Positions 39,210 through 53,616 of a DNA stretch of 64,000 nucleotides are shown here, in pieces. Source of the DNA: Aristolochia californica (Eukaryota > Streptophyta > Magnoliopsida > Piperales > Aristolochiaceae). Position numbers and translations under genes: made by a program. The stretch is taken from contig JARWKL010000016.1 of NCBI GenBank assembly GCA_029961685.1, positions 8,510,358-8,574,357 on the forward strand, in the 5' to 3' direction. The notes beneath the pieces are model-generated. The model did not search any database. It saw only the letters and a list, made by a program, of their open reading frames with translations, and was not told where the DNA came from. How positions within the stretch are numbered: position 1 is the stretch's first letter; each line of letters begins with the position of its first letter.

Positions 39210-41064
39210 ACTAGTGGAATCTCCCAAACATGGATAACAAAACCTTGGAGTTCATTTTTAGTGCGTGAAATAATTTCAAATTTTTTTTTGCATACATGAT
39301 CTCTGAAATTTTCATTTTGTTATGCCTGAATATCTTTTTTGTTTACGTGAAAAAATGGGAGAGTGAAAGGTCAAGTTTGGATCTGAAAACAAATTTGACC
39401 ATCCAAGATAGAAATGCACAAATGCTGAGAGAGATAGTTCCAAAAAGTATCTGTGATTTTTAAGGATAGGCAAAAAGTGGGTTGTTTGGCTCTGGTAAAT
39501 ATCCATCCACTTGAGAATTTGATTTTTTCCACTCCTTGAAATTTTTGGATCATTTGGTCCACTTGCATCCTCAACATGTTTTTGGCATGCATATCCACCA
39601 CATTTAAAGCATGTTAGGATCAGTTACAAGTCCCTTTCCTATAAAATTCCACCAAGTTTATTATTAGGGGTTGAACTAGTGGAATCTCTCAAACATGGAT
39701 AACAGAACCTTGGAGTTCATTTATAGTGTGTGAAATAGATTCCAAATTTTTTTTTGCATACATGAACTCTAAAATTTTCATTTTGTTATGCTTTAATATC
39801 TTTATTGTTTATGAGAAAAATGGGAGAGTGAAAACTCAAGTTTGGATCTGGAAACAAATTTGAGGATCCAAGATGGAAATGCACAAATGCTGAGAGAGTT
39901 CCAAAAATTATCTGTGATTTTTACGGATAGGCAAAAAGTGGGTTGTTTGGATCTGGTAATTATCCAACAACTTGAGAATTAGATTTTTTCCAGTACTGAA
40001 ATTTTTGGATTATCAGGTCTACTTGCATCCTCAACATGTTTCTGGCATGCATATGCACCATATATAAAGAATGTTAGGATCAGTTACAAGTCCCTTTCCT
40101 ATAAAATTCCACCAAGCTTATTATTAGGGAATGTACTAGTGGAATCTCCCAAACATGGATAACAAAACCTTGGAGTTCATTTTTAGTGCGTGAAATAATT
40201 TCAAATTTTTTTGTGCATACATGATCTCTGAAATTTTCATTTTGTTATGCCTGAATATCTTCTTTGTTTACGTGAAAAAATGGGAGAGTGAAAGCTCAAG
40301 TTTGGATCTGAAAAAAAATTTGACCATCCAAGATGGAAATGCACAAATGCTGAGAGAGATAGTTCCAAAAAGTATTTGTGATTTTTAAGGATAGGCAAAA
40401 AGTGGGTTGTTTGGCTCTGGTAAAAATCCAACCACTTGAGAATTTGATTTTTTCCACTCCTTGAAATTTTTGGATCATTTGGTCCACTTGCATCCTCAAC
40501 ATGTTTTTGGCATGCATATCCACCACATTTAAAGCATGTTAGGATCAGTTACAAGTCCCTTTCCTATAAAATTCCACCAAGCTTATTATTAGGGGTTGTA
40601 CTTGTGGAATCTCCCAAACATGGATAACAAAACCTTGGAGTTCATTTATAGTGCGTGAAATAGATTCCAAATTTTTTTTTGCATACATGAACTCTAAAAT
40701 TTTCATTTTGTTATGCTTTAATATCTTTTTTGTTTACGAGAAAAATAGGAGAGTGAAAACTCAAGTTTGGATCCGAAAACAAATTTTAGCATCCAAGATG
40801 GAAAGGTACAAATGCTGACAGAGATAATCCCAAAAAGTATCTGTGATTTTTAAGGATAGACAAAATGTGGGTGGTTTGGCTCTAGTAAATACCCAACCAC
40901 TTGAGAATTTGATTTTTTTCACTTCTTGAAATTTTTGGATCATTAGGTCCACTTGCATCCTCAACATATTTCTGGCATGCATATCCACCACATTTAAAGC
41001 ACGTTAGGATCAATTACAAGTCCCTTTCCTATAAAATTCCAACCAGCTTATTATTAGGGATTGT
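39210..41064 (+). repeat. Dimeric tandem duplication (~925 bp)
   Basis: Monomers at 39210 and 39675 match those at 40135 and 40600 at exactly 925 bp anchor spacing. Shared marks are GCATACATGATCTCTGAAAT, TATGCCTGAATATCTT, GATCATTTGGTCC, TTTTTGGCATGC and GAAATAGATTCC. The copy at 39675 is 460 bp because GAGAGAGATAGTTCC is shortened to GAGAGAGTTCC. Confidence 0.85.
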
Positions 41065-41332
41065 ACTAGTGGAATCTCCCAAACATGGATAATAAAACCT
41101 TTGAGTTCATTTTTAGTGCGTGAAATAATTTTCAAATTTTTTTTTGCATACATGAACTCTAAAATTTTCATTTTGTTATGCCTTAATATCTTTTTTGTTT
41201 ACATGAAAAAATGGGAGAGTGAAAACTCAAGTTTGGATCTGAAAACAAATTTGGGCATCCAAGATGGAAATGCACAAATGCTGAGGGAGATAGTTCCAAA
41301 AAGTAACTGTGATTTTTAAGGATAGGCAAAAA

Positions 41333-44300
41333 GTGGGTTATTTGGCTCTGGTAAATATCCAATCACTCGAGAATTTGATTTTTTCCACTCCTTGAAATTT
41401 TTTAATCACTAGGTCCACTAGAATCCTCAACTTGTTTCTGGCATGCATATCCACCACATTTAAAGCATGTTAGGATCAGTTACAAGTCCCTTTCCCATAA
41501 AATTCCACCAAGCTTATTATTAGGGGTTCTACTAGTGGAATCTCCCAAACATGGATAACAAAACCTTGGAGTTCATTTTTAGTGCGTGAAATAATTTTCA
41601 AATTTTTTTTTGCATACATGAATTCTGAAATCTTCATTTTGTTATGCCTTAATATCTTTTTTGTTAACGAAAAAAATGGGAGAGTGAAAACTCAAGTTTG
41701 GATCTGAAAACAAATTTGAGCATCCAAGTTGGAAAGGCACAAATGCTGAGAGAGATAGTTCCAAAAAGTTTCTGTGATTTTTAAGGATAGGCAAAAACTG
41801 GGTTGTTTAGCTCTGGTAAATATCCAACCACTTGAGAATTTGGTTTTTCCACTCCTTGAAATTTTTGGATCATTAGGTCCACTTGCATCCTCAACTTGTT
41901 TCTGGCATTCATATCCACCACATTTAAAGCATGTTAGGATCAGTTACAAGTCCCTTTCCTATAAAATTCCACCAAGCTTTTTATTAGGGATTGTACTAGT
42001 GGAATCTCCCAAACATGGATAACCAAACCATGGAGTTCATTTTTAGAGCGTGAAATAATTTTCAAATTTTTTTTTTGCATACATCACATCTAAAGTTTTT
42101 ATTTTGTTATGCCTTAATATCATTTTTGTTTACGTGAAAAAAATGGGAGAGCGAAACCTCAAGTTGGATCTGAAAAGAAATATGACCATCCAAGATGGAA
42201 ATGCACAAATGCTGAGAGAGATAGTTCTTAAAAGTATCTGTGATATTTAAGGATAGGCAAAAAGTGGGTTGTTTGGCTCTGGTTATTATCCAACCACTTA
42301 AGAATTTGATTTTTTCCACTCCTGGAAATTTTTGGATCATTAGGTCCACTTGCATCCTCAACATGTTTCTGGCATGCATATCCACCACATTTAAAGCATG
42401 TTAGAATCAGTTACAAGTCCCTTTCCTATAAAATTCCACCAATCTTATTATTAGGGGTCGTACTAGTGGAATCTCCCAAACATGGATAACAAAACCTTGG
42501 AGTTCATTTTTAGTGCGTAAAATAATTTCCAAATTTTTTTTTGCATACATGAACTCTAAAATTTTCATTTTGTTATGCCTTAATATCTTTTTGTTTACGA
42601 GAGAAAATGGGAGAGTCAAAACTCAAGTTTTGATCTGAAAACAAATTTGAGCATCCAAGATGGAAATGCACAAATGCTGAGAGAGATAGTTCCAAAAAGT
42701 ATCTGTGATTTTTAAGGATAAGCAAAAAGTGGGTTGTTATGCTCCTGTAAAATATTCAACCACTTGAGAATTTGATTTTTTTTCACTCCTTGAAATTTTT
42801 TAATCATTAGGTCCACTTGCATCCTCATCATGTTTCTGGGATGCATACCCACCACATTTAAAGCATGTTAGGATCAGTGACAAGTCCCTTTCCTATAAAA
42901 TTCCACCTAGGTTATTATTAGGGGTTGTACTAGTGGAATCTCCCAAACATGGATAATAAAACCTTGGAGTTCATTTTTAGTGCGTGAAATAATTTACAAA
43001 TTTTTTTTTGCATACATGAACTCTAAAATCTTCATTTTGTTATGCTTTAAGATCTTTTTTGTTTACGAGAAAAATGGGAGAGTGAAAAGTCAAGTTTGGA
43101 TCTGAAAACAAATTTGACCATCAAAGTTGGAAATGCACAATTACTGAGAGAGATAGTTCCAAAAAGTTTCTGTGATTTTTAAGGATAGGCAAAAAGTGGG
43201 TTGTTTGGCTCTGGTAAATATCCAACCACTTGAGAATTTGTTTTTTTCCACTCCTTGAAATTTTTGGATCATTAGGTCCACTTGCATCCTCAACATGTTT
43301 CTGGCATTCATATCCACCACATTTAAAGCATGTTAGGATCAGTTACAAGTCCCTTTCCTATAAAATTCCACTAAGCTTATTTAGGGGTTGTACTAGTGGA
43401 ATCTCCCAAACATGGATAACAAAACCTTGGAGTTCATTTTAAATGCGTGAAATAATTTTCAAATTTTTTTCCGCATATATGATGTCTAAAATTTTTATTT
43501 TGTTATGCCTTAATATCTTTTTTGTTTACGCGAAAAAAATTGGAGGGTGAAAGCTCAAGTTGGATCTGAAAATAAATTTGACCATCCAAGATGGAAATGC
43601 ACAAATGCTGAGAGAGATAGTTCCTAAAAGTATCTGTGATTTTTAAGGATTCGCAAAAAGTGGGTTGTTTAGCTCTGGTAAATATCCAACCACTTGAGAA
43701 TTTGATTTTTTCCACTCCTGGAAATTTTTGGATCATTAGGTCCACTTGCATCCTCAACATGTTTCTAGCATTCATATCCTCCACATTTAATGCATGTTAG
43801 AATTAGTTACAAGTCCCTTTCCTATAAAATTCCACCAAGATTATTATTAGGGGTCGTACTAGTAGAATCTCCCAACATGGATAACAAAACCTTGGAGTTC
43901 ATTTTTAGTGCGTGAAATAATTTCCAAATTTTTTTTTGCATACACGAATTCTAAAATTTTCATTTTATTATGCCTTAATATCTTTTTGGTTTATGAGAGA
44001 AAATAGGAGAGTGAAAACTCAAGTTTGGATTTGAAAACAAATTTGAGCATCCAAGATGGAAATGCACAAATGCAGAGGGAGATAGTTCCAAAAGGTATCC
44101 GTGATTTTTAAGGATAGGCAAAAAGTGGGTTGTTATGCTCTGGTAAAATATCCAACCACTTTAGAATTTCATTTTTTTCCACTCCTTGAAATTTTGATCA
44201 TTAGGTCCACTTGCATCCTCAACATGTTTCTGGCATGCATATTCACCACATTTAAAGCATGTTAGGATCAGTTACAAGTCCCTATTCTATAAAATTCCAC

Positions 44301-45300
44301 CTAGCTTATTATTAGGGGTAATACTAGTGGAATCTCCCAAACATGGATAACAAAACCATGGAGTTCATTTTTAGTGCGTGAAATAATTTTCAAATTTTTT
44401 TTTGCATACATGAACACTAAAATCTTCATTTTGTTATGCTTTAATAACTTTTTTGTTTACTAGAAAAATGGGAGAGTGAAAACTCAAGTTTGGATCTGAA
44501 AACAAATTTGAGCATCCAAGTTGGAAAGGCACAAATGCTGAGAGAGATAGTTCCAAAAAGTTTCTGTGATTTTTAAGGATAGGCAAAAAGTAGGTTGTTT
44601 CGCTCTGGTAAATATCCAACCACTTGAGAATTTGGTTTTTCCACTCCTTGAAATTTTTGGATCATTAGGTCCACTTGCATCCTCAACTTGTTTCTGGCAT
44701 TCATATCCACCACATTTAAAGCATGTTAGGATCAGTTATAAGTCCCTTTCCTATAAAATTCCACCAAGCTTATTATTAGGGGTTGTACTAGTGGAATCTC
44801 CCAAACATGGATAACAAAACCATGGAGTTCATTTTTAGAGCGTGAAATAATTTTCAATTTCTTTTTTGCATAGATGACGTCTAAAATTTTTATTTTGTTA
44901 TGCCTTAATATCTTTTTTGTTTACGTGAAAAAATGGGAGTGTGAAAGCTCAAGTTGGATCTGAAAAGAAATTTGACCATCCAAGATGGAAATGCACAAAT
45001 GCTGAGGGAGATAGTTCCAAAAGGTATCCGTGATTTTTAAGGATAGGCAAAAAGTGGGTTGTTATGCTCTGGTAAAATATCCAACCACTTGAGAATCTGA
45101 TTTTTTTCCACTCCTTGAAATTTTGATCATTAGGTCCACTTGCATCCTCAACATGTTTCTGGGATGCTTATCCACCACATTTAAAGCATGTTAGGATCAG
45201 TTACAAGTCCCTTTTCTATAAAATTCCACCTAGCTTATTATTAGGGGTGTTACTAGTGAAATCTCCCAATCTTAGATAATAAAACTTTAGAGTTCATTTT
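41333..45300 (+). repeat. Segment copy 'b' (~3.9 kb), related to 32.9-35.0 and 51.9-55.2 kb
   Basis: 41.33-43.4 kb matches 32.91-35.0 kb at offsets 8422-8425; for example GTGGGTTATTTGG is at 41333 and 32911, and TTCCACTAAGCTTATTTAGG is at 43366 and 34941. About 41.5-45.2 kb matches about 51.9-55.2 kb at offsets 10224-10236, including the 44323 monomer with GGGGTAATACTAGTGG. Beyond 45.25 kb the partner jumps to 56871 (offset 11619), so copy 'c' holds three more monomers (1395 bp) at this point. The local order is otherwise kept. Confidence 0.82.
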
Positions 45301-48300
45301 TAGTGCCTGAAATAATTTTTAAATTTTTTTTTGCATACATGAACTCAAAAATCTTTATTTGTTTATGCCTAAATATCTTTTTGTTTAAGAGAAAAATGGG
45401 AGAGGGAAAACTCAAGTTTGGATCTGAAAACAAATTTAAGCATCCAAGATGGAAATGCACAAATGCTGAGAGAGATAGTTCCAAAAAGTATCTGTGATTT
45501 TTAAGGAAAGGCAAAAAGTGGGTAGTTTAGCTCTGGTAAATATCCAACCACTTGAAAATTTGATTTTTTCCACTCCTTGAAATTTTTGGATCCTTAGGTC
45601 CTCTTGCATCCTCAACATGTTTCTGGCATGCATATCCACCACATTTAAAGCATGTTAGGATCAGTTACAAGTCCCTTTGCTATAAAATTCCAACCCGCTT
45701 ATTATTAGGGGTTGTACTAGTGGAATCTTCCAAACATGGATAATAAAACCTTGGAGTTCATTTTTAGTGCGTGAAATAATTTTCAAATTTTTTTTTGCAT
45801 ACATGAACTCTGAAATCTTCATTTTGTTAAGCCTGAATATCTTTTTTGTTTACGAGAAAAATGAGAGAGTGAAAACTCAAGTTTGGATCAGAAAATAAAT
45901 TTTAGCATCCAAGATGGAAATGCACAAATGCTGAGAGAGATAGTTCCAAAAAGTATCTATGATTTTTAAGGATAGGCAAAATGAGGGTTATTTGGCTCTG
46001 GTAAATATCCAACCACTTGAGAATTTGATTTTTTCCACTCCTTGAAATTTTTGGATCATTAGGTCCACTTGTATCCTCAACATGTTTCTGGCATGCATAT
46101 CCACCACATTTAAAGCATGTTTGGATCAGTTACAAGTCCCTTTCCTATAAAATTCCTCCTAGCTTATTATTAGGGGTTGTACTAGTGCAATCTCCCAAAC
46201 ATGGATAACAAAACCTTGGAGTTCATTATTAGTGCGTGAAATAATTTTTAATTTTTTTTGCATACATGAACTCTAAAATTTTAATTTTGTTATGCCTTAA
46301 TATCTTTTTTGTTTACGAGAAAAAATGGGAGAGTGAAAGCTCAAGTTTGGATCTGAAAACATATTTGACCAACCAAGATGGAAATGCACAAATGCTGAGA
46401 GAGATAGTTCCAAAAAGTATCTGTGATTTTTAAGGATAGGCAAAAAGTGGGTTGTTTGGTTCTAGTAAATACCCAACCACTTGAGAATTTGATTTTTTCC
46501 ACTCCTTGAAATTATTGGATCATTACGTCCACTTGCATCCTCAACATGTTTCTTGCATGCATATCCACAACATTTCAAGCATGTTAGGATCAGTTTCAAG
46601 TCCCTTTCCTATAAAATTCCACCTAGCTTATTATTAGGGGTTGTACTAGTGGAATCTCCCAAACATGGATAATAAAACTTTGGATTTCATTTTTAGTGCG
46701 TGAAATAATTTTCAATTTTTTTTGCATACATGAACTCTAAAATCTTCATTTTGTTATGCCTTAATATCTTTTTTGTTTACGAGAAAAATGGCAGAGTGAA
46801 AACTCAAGTTTGGATCTGAAAACAAATTTCAGCATCCAAGATGGAAATGCACAAATGCTGAGAGAGATAGTTCCAAAAGGTATCTGTGATTTTTAAGGAT
46901 AGGCAAAATGTGGGTTGTTTGGCTCTGGTAAATATGCAACCACTTGAGAATTTGATTTTTTCCACTCTTTGACATTTTTGGATCATTAGGTCCACTTGCA
47001 TCCTCAACATGTTTCTGGCATGCATATCCACCACATTTAAAGCATGTTAGGATCAGTTACAAGTCCCTTTCCTATAAAATTCCACCAAGTTTATTATTAG
47101 GGGTTGTTCTAGTGGCATCTCCGAAACATGGATAACATAACCTTGGAGTTCATTTTTAGAACGTGAAATAAATTTTAAATTTTTTTTTGCATACATGAAC
47201 TCTAAAATTTTCATTTTGTTACGCCTTAATATCTTTTTTGTTTACGTGAAAAAATGGGAGAGTGAAAGCTCAAGTTTGCGTCTGAAAAAAAATTTTACCA
47301 TCAGAGATGGAAAAGCTCAAATGCTGAGAGAGATAGTTCCAAAAAGTATCTGTGATTTTTAAGGATAGGCAAAAAGTGGGTTGTTTAACTCTGGTAATTA
47401 TGCAACCACTTGATAATTTGAGTTTTTCCACTCCTTGAAATTTTTGGATCATTAGGTCCACTTGTATCCTCAACATGTTTCTGGCATGCATATCAACCAC
47501 ATTTAAAGCATGTTTGGATCAGTTACAAGACCCTTTCCTATAAAATTCCACCTAGCTTATTATTAGGGGTTGTACTTGTGGAATGTCCCAAACATGGATA
47601 ACAAAACCTTGGAGTTCATTTTTAGTGCTTGAAATAATTTCCAAATTTTTTTTTGCATACATGAACTCTAAAATTTTCATTTTGTTATGCTTTAATATCT
47701 TTTTTGTTTACTAGAAAAATGGGAGAGTGAAAACTCATGTTTGGATCTGGAAACAAATTTGAGGATCCAAGATGGAAATGCACAAATGCTGAGAGAGATA
47801 GTTCCAAAAATTATCTGTGATTTTTAAGCATAGGCAAAAAGTGGGTTGTTTGGCTCTGGTAAATATCCAACCACTTGAGAATTTGATTTTTTCCACTCCT
47901 GGAAATTTTTGGATCATTAGGTCCACTTGCATCCTCAACATGTTTCTGGCATGCATATCCACCACATTTAAAGCATGTTAGGATCAGTTACAAGTCCCTT
48001 TCCTATAAAATTCCACCTAGCTTATTATTAGGGGTCGTACTAGTGGAATCTCCCAAACATGGATAACAAAACCGTGGAGTTCATTTTTAGTGCGCGAAAT
48101 AATTTTCAAATTTTTTTTGCATACATGAACAATAAAATTTTAATTTATTTATGCCTTTATATCTTTTTTGTTTACGTGAAAAAATGGGAGAGTGAAAGCT
48201 CCAGTTTGAATCTGAAATCAAATTTGAGCATCCTTGATGAAAATGCACAAATGCTGAGAGATATAGTTCCAAAACATATCTGTGATTTTTAAGAACAGGC

Positions 48301-48480
48301 AAAAATGGGTTGTTTGGCTCTGGAAATATCCAACCACTTTCGAATTTGATGTTTTCCACTCCTGGAAATTTTTGGATCATTAGGTCCACTTGCATCCTCA
48401 ACATGTTTCTGGCATGCATATACACCACATTTAAAGCATGTTAGGATCAGTTACAAGTCCCTTTCCTATAAAATTCTACC
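45252..48480 (+). repeat. Family II stretch with pieces matching 56.9-61.5 kb
   Basis: 45716-46181 matches 61095-61560 (GAGAGAGTGAAAACTC with GATCAGAAAA, then CCTCCTAGCTTATT before a GCAATCTCCC variant). 46633-47.3 kb matches 56921-57.6 kb at offset about 10288 (GGATTTCATTTTTAGTGCG, then AGAACGTGAAATAAATTT). 47.27-48.0 kb matches 60.33-61.0 kb at offset 13056 (AACTCTGGTAATTATGCAAC, then GATCTGGAAACAAATTTGAG). Source and copy direction cannot be decided. 48039-48502 is a more diverged monomer, with CATCCTTGATGAAAATG. Confidence 0.75.
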
Positions 48481-49870
48481 AAGCTTATGATTAGGGGTCG
48501 TACTAGTGGAATGTCCCAAACATGGATAACAAAACCTTGAAGTTCATTTTTAGTCTGTGAAATAATTTCCAATTTTTTTTTTGCATGCATGAACTCTAAA
48601 ATTTTCATTTTGTTCTTCCTTAATTTCTTTTCTGTTTACGAGAGAAAATGGGAGAGTTAAAACTCAAGTTGGATCTGAAAACAAATTTGAGCATCCAAGA
48701 TTGAAATGCACAAATGCTGAGAGAGATAGTTCCAAAAAGTATCTGTGATTTTTAAGGATAGGCAAAAAGTGGGTTGTTATGCTCTCGTAAAATATTCAAC
48801 CACTTGAGAATTTGATTTTTTTCCACTGCTTGAAATTTTTTGATCATTAGGTCCACTTGCATCCTCATCATGTTTCTGGGATGCATATCCACCACATTTA
48901 AAGCATGTTAGGATCAGTTACAAATCCCTTTTCTATAAAATTCCACCTACCTTATTATTAGGGGTTGTACTCGTCGAATCTACCAAACAAGGATAATAAA
49001 ACCTTGGAGTTCATTTTTAGTGCGTGAAATAATTTTCAAATTTTGTTTTGCATACTTGAACTCTAAAATCTTCATTTTTTTATGCCTTAATATCTTTTTT
49101 GTTTACGAGAAAAATGGCAGAGTGAAAACTCAAGTTTGGATCTGAAAACAAATTTCAGCATCCAAGATGGAAATGCAAAAAAACTGAGAGAGATAGTTCC
49201 AAAAAGTTTCAGTGATTTTTAAGGACAGGCAAAAAGTGGGTTGTTTGGCTCTGGTAAATATCCAACCACTTGAGCATTTGATTTTTTTCCACTCCTTGAA
49301 ATTTTTGGATCATTAGGTCCACTTGCATCCTCAACATGTTTCTGGCATGCATATACACCACATTTAAAGCATGTTAGGATCAGTTACAAGTCCCTTTCCT
49401 ATAAAATTCTACCAAGCATATGATTAGGGGTCGTACTAGTGGAATGTCCCAAACATGGATAACAAAACCTTGGAGTTCATTTTTAGTCTGTGAAATAATT
49501 TCCAATTTTTTTTTTGCATGCATGAACTCTAAAATTTTCATTTTGTTCTTCCTTAATTTCTTTTTTGTTTACGAGAGAAAATGGGAGAGTTAAAACTCAA
49601 GTTGGATCTGAAAACAAATTTGAGCATCCAAGATTGAAATGCACAAATGCTGAGAGAGATAGTTCCAAAAAGTATCTGTGATTTTTAAGGATAGGCAAAA
49701 AGTGGGTTGTTATGCTCTCGTAAAATATTCAACCACTTGAGAATTTGATTTTTTTCCACTGCTTGAAATTTTTTGATCATTAGGTCCACTTGCATCCACA
49801 TCATGTTTCTGGGATGCATATCCACCACATTTAAAGCATGTTAGGATCAGTTACAAGTCCCTTTCCTATA
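48481..49870 (+). repeat. Dimeric tandem duplication (~933 bp)
   Basis: The monomer starting near 48481 is repeated 933 bp on, from about 49414. Shared marks are TTATGATTAGGGGTCGTAC or ATATGATTAGGGGTCGTAC, GGAATGTCCC, TTTTTAGTCTGTG, GTTCTTCCTTAATTTC, GAGTTAAAACTCAAGTTGG, CCAAGATTGAAATGC and CTCTCGTAAAATATTCAACC. Differences are few. The intervening monomer at 48969 is of another subtype. Confidence 0.85.
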
Positions 49871-52505
49871 AAATTCCACCAAGTTTATTATTAGGAGTTA
49901 TACTAGTGGAATCTCCCAAACATGGATAATAAAACCTTGGAGTTCATTTTTAGTGCGTGAAATAATTTTCAATTTTTTTTTTTTGCATACATGAACTCTA
50001 AAATCTTCATTTTGTTTTGCCTTAATATCTTTTTTTTTACGAGAAAAATGGGAGAGTGAAAACTCAAGTTTGGATCTGAAAACAAATTTGATAATCCAAG
50101 ATGGAAATGCACAAATGCTGAGAGAGATAGTTCCAAAAAGTATCCGTAATTTTTTAGGATAGGCATAAAGTGGGTTGTTTGGCTCTAGTAATATCCAATC
50201 ACTTGAGAATTTGATTTTTTCCACTCCTTGAAATTTTTGGATCATTAGGTCCACTTGCATCCTCAATATGTTTCTGGCATACATATCCACCACATTTAAA
50301 GCATATTAGGATCAGTTACAAGTCCCTTTCCTGTAAAATTCCACATAGCTTATTATTAGGGGTTGTACTAGTGGAATCTCCCAAACATGGATAATAAAAC
50401 CTTGGAGTTCATTTTTAGTGCGCGAAATAATTTTCAATTATTTTTTTGCATACATGAACTCTAAAATTTTTATTTTGTTATGCCTTAATATCTTTTTTTC
50501 TTACGAGATAAAATGGGAGAGTGAAAATTCAAGTTTGGATCTGAATACAAATTTGATAATCCAAGATGGAAATGCACAAATGCTGAGAGACACATTTCCA
50601 AAAAGTATCTGTTATTTTGAAGGATAGGCAAAAAGTGAGTTGTTTGGCTCTAGTAAATATCCAATCATTTGAGAATTTGATTTTTTCCAGTCTTTGAAAT
50701 TTTTGGATCATTAGGTCCACTTGCATCCTCAACATGTTTCTGGCATGTATATCCACCACATTTAAAGATTGTTAGGATCAGTTACAAGTCCCTTTCCTTT
50801 AAAATTCCACCAAGCTTATTATTAGGGGTTGTACTAGTGGAATCTCCCAAACATGGACAACAAAACCTTGGAGTTCATTTTCAGTGAGTGAAATAATTTT
50901 CAAATTTTTTTTTTGGTCACATGAACTCTAAAATTTTTATTTTGTTATGCTTTAATATCTTTTTTGTTTACATGAAAAAATGGGAGAGTGAAAACTCAAG
51001 TTTGGATCTGAAAACAAATTTGGTCATCCAAGATGGAAACGCACAAATGCTGAGAGAGATAGTGCCAAAAAGTATCTGTGATTTTATAGGATAGGCAAAA
51101 AGTGGGTTGTTTGGCTCAAGTAAATATCCAACCATTTGAGAATTTTAATTTTTCAACTCTTTGAAATTTTTGGATCATTAGGTCCACTTGCATCCTCAAC
51201 ATGTTTCTGGCATGTATATCAACACATTTAAAGCATGTTAGGATTAGTTACAAGTCCCTTTCCTTTAAAATTCCACCAAGCTTATTATTAGTGGTAGCAC
51301 TAGTGGAATCTCCCAAACATTGACAACAAAACCTTGGAGTTCATTTTTAGTGAGTGAAATAATTTAAAAATTTTTTTTTGCATGCATGAACTCTAAAATT
51401 TTCATTTTGTTATGCCTTAATATCATTTTTGTTTAAGTGAAAAAATGGGAGAGTGAAAATTCAAGTTTGGATTTGAAAACAAATTTGCCAATCCAAGATG
51501 GAAATGCACAAATGCTGAGAGACACAGTTCCAAAAAGTATCTGTTATTTTGAAGGATAGGCAAAAAGTGGGTTGTTTGGCTCTAGTAAATATCCAACCAT
51601 TTGAGAATTTTCATTTTTCCACTCTTTGAAATTTTTGGATCATTAGGTCCACTTGCATCCTCAACATGTTTCTGGCATGTATATCCACCAGATTTAAAGC
51701 ATGTTAGGATCAGTTACAAGTCCCTTTCCTTTAAAATTCCACCAAGCTTATTATTAGGGGTTGTACAAGTGGAATCTCCCAAACATGGACAACAAAACCT
51801 TGGAGTTCATTTTTAGTGAGTGAAATAATTTTCAAATTTTTTTTTTGCACACATGAACTCTAAAATTTTTATTTTGTTATGCCTTAATATCTTTTTTGTT
51901 TACGAGAAAAAAAGGGAGAGTGAAAGCTCAAGTTTTGATCTGAAAACAAATTTGAGCATCCAAGTTGGAAAGGCACAAATGCTGAGAGAGATAGTTCCAA
52001 AAAGTTTATGTGATTTTTATGGATAGGCAAAAAGTGGGTTATTTGGCTCTGGTAAATATCCAACCACTTGAGAATTTGGCTTTTCCACTCCTTGAAATTT
52101 TTGGATCATTAGGTCCACTTGCATCCTCAACTTGTTTCTGGCATTCATATCCACCACATTTAAAGCATGTTTGGATCAGTTACAAGTCCCTTTCCTATAA
52201 AATTCCACCAAGCTTATTATTAGGGGTTGTACTAGTGGAATCTCCCAAACATGGATAACAAAACCATGGAGTTCATTTTGAGAGCGTGAAATAATTTTCA
52301 AATTTTTTTTTGCATACATGACGTCTAAAATTTTTATTTTGTTATGCCTTAATATCTTTTTTGTTTACGTGAAAAAATGGGAGAGTGAAGCCTCAAGTTG
52401 GATCTGAAAAGAAATTTGACCATCCAAGATGGAAAAGCACAAATGCTGAGAGAGGTAGTTCTTAAAAGTATCTGTGATATTTAAGGATAGGCAAAAAGTG
52501 GGTTG

Positions 52506-52508
52506 TGT
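52506..52508 (+). other. 9-bp deletion in a 456-bp monomer
   Basis: The copy from 52231 to 52687 reads GTGGGTTGTGTAAATATCC where its relatives read GTGGGTTGTTTGGCTCTGG before TAAATATCC. The nine bases TTGGCTCTG are absent. This changes the offset between segment copies 'a' and 'c' from 18658 to 18650. Confidence 0.82.
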
Positions 52509-53616
52509 AAATATCCAACCACTTAAGAATTTGATTTTTTGCACTCCTGAAAATTTTTGGATCATTTGGTCCACTTGCATTCTCAACATGTTTCTGGCAT
52601 GCATATCCACCACATTTAAAGCATGTTAAAATCAGTTACAAGTCCCTTTCCTATAAAATTCCACCAAGCTTATTATTAGGGGTCGTACTAGTGGAATGTC
52701 CCAACCATGGATAACAAAACCTTGGAGTTCATTTTTAGTCCGTGAAATAATTTCCAAAATTTTTTTTGCATACATGAACTCTAAAATTTTCATTTTGTTA
52801 TGCCTTAATATCTTTTTGTTTACGAGAGAAAATGGGAGAGTGAAAACTCAAGTTTGGATCTGAAAACAAATTTGAGCAACCAAGATGGAAATGCACAAAT
52901 GCTGAGAGAGATAGTTCCAAAAAGTATCTGTGATTTTCAAGGATAGGCAAAAAGTGGGTTGTTATGCTCTGGTAAAATATTCAACCACTTGAGAATTTGA
53001 TTTTTTTTCACTCCTTGAAATTTTTTGATCATTAGGTCCACTTGCATCCTCATCATGTTTCTGGGATGCATATCCACCACATTTAAAGCATGTTAGGATC
53101 AGTGACAAGTCCCTTTTCTATAAATTTCCACCTAGGTTATTATTAGGGGTTGTACTAGTGGAATCTCCCAAACATGGATAATAAAACCTTGGAGTTCATT
53201 TTTAGTGCGTGAAATAATTTTCAAGTTTTTTATTGCATACATGAACTCTAAAATCTTTATTTTGTTATGCTTTAATATCTTTTTTGTTTACGAGAAAAAT
53301 GGGAGAGTGAAAACTCAAGTTTGGATCTAAAAACAAATTTGACCATCAAAGTTGGAAATGCACAAATGCTGAGAGAGATAGTTCCAAAAAGTTTCTGTGA
53401 TTTTTAAGGATAGGCAAAAAGTGGGTTGTTTGCCTCTGGTAAATATCCAACCACTCGAGAATTTGATTTTTTCCACTCCTTGAAATTTTTGGATTATTAG
53501 GTCCACTTGCATCCTCAACATGTTTCTGGCATTCATATCCACCACATTTAAAGCATGTTACGATCAGTTACAAGTCCCTTTCCTATAAAATTCCACTAAG
53601 CTTATTTAGGGGTTGT

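Noticed and set aside
49898..50293. Longest open frame in the window, 131 codons, minus strand
   Set aside because: It lies within ordinary family II repeat and is longer only because a 1-bp loss at GTAATATCC (near 50187) joins two frames usually separated by a stop.
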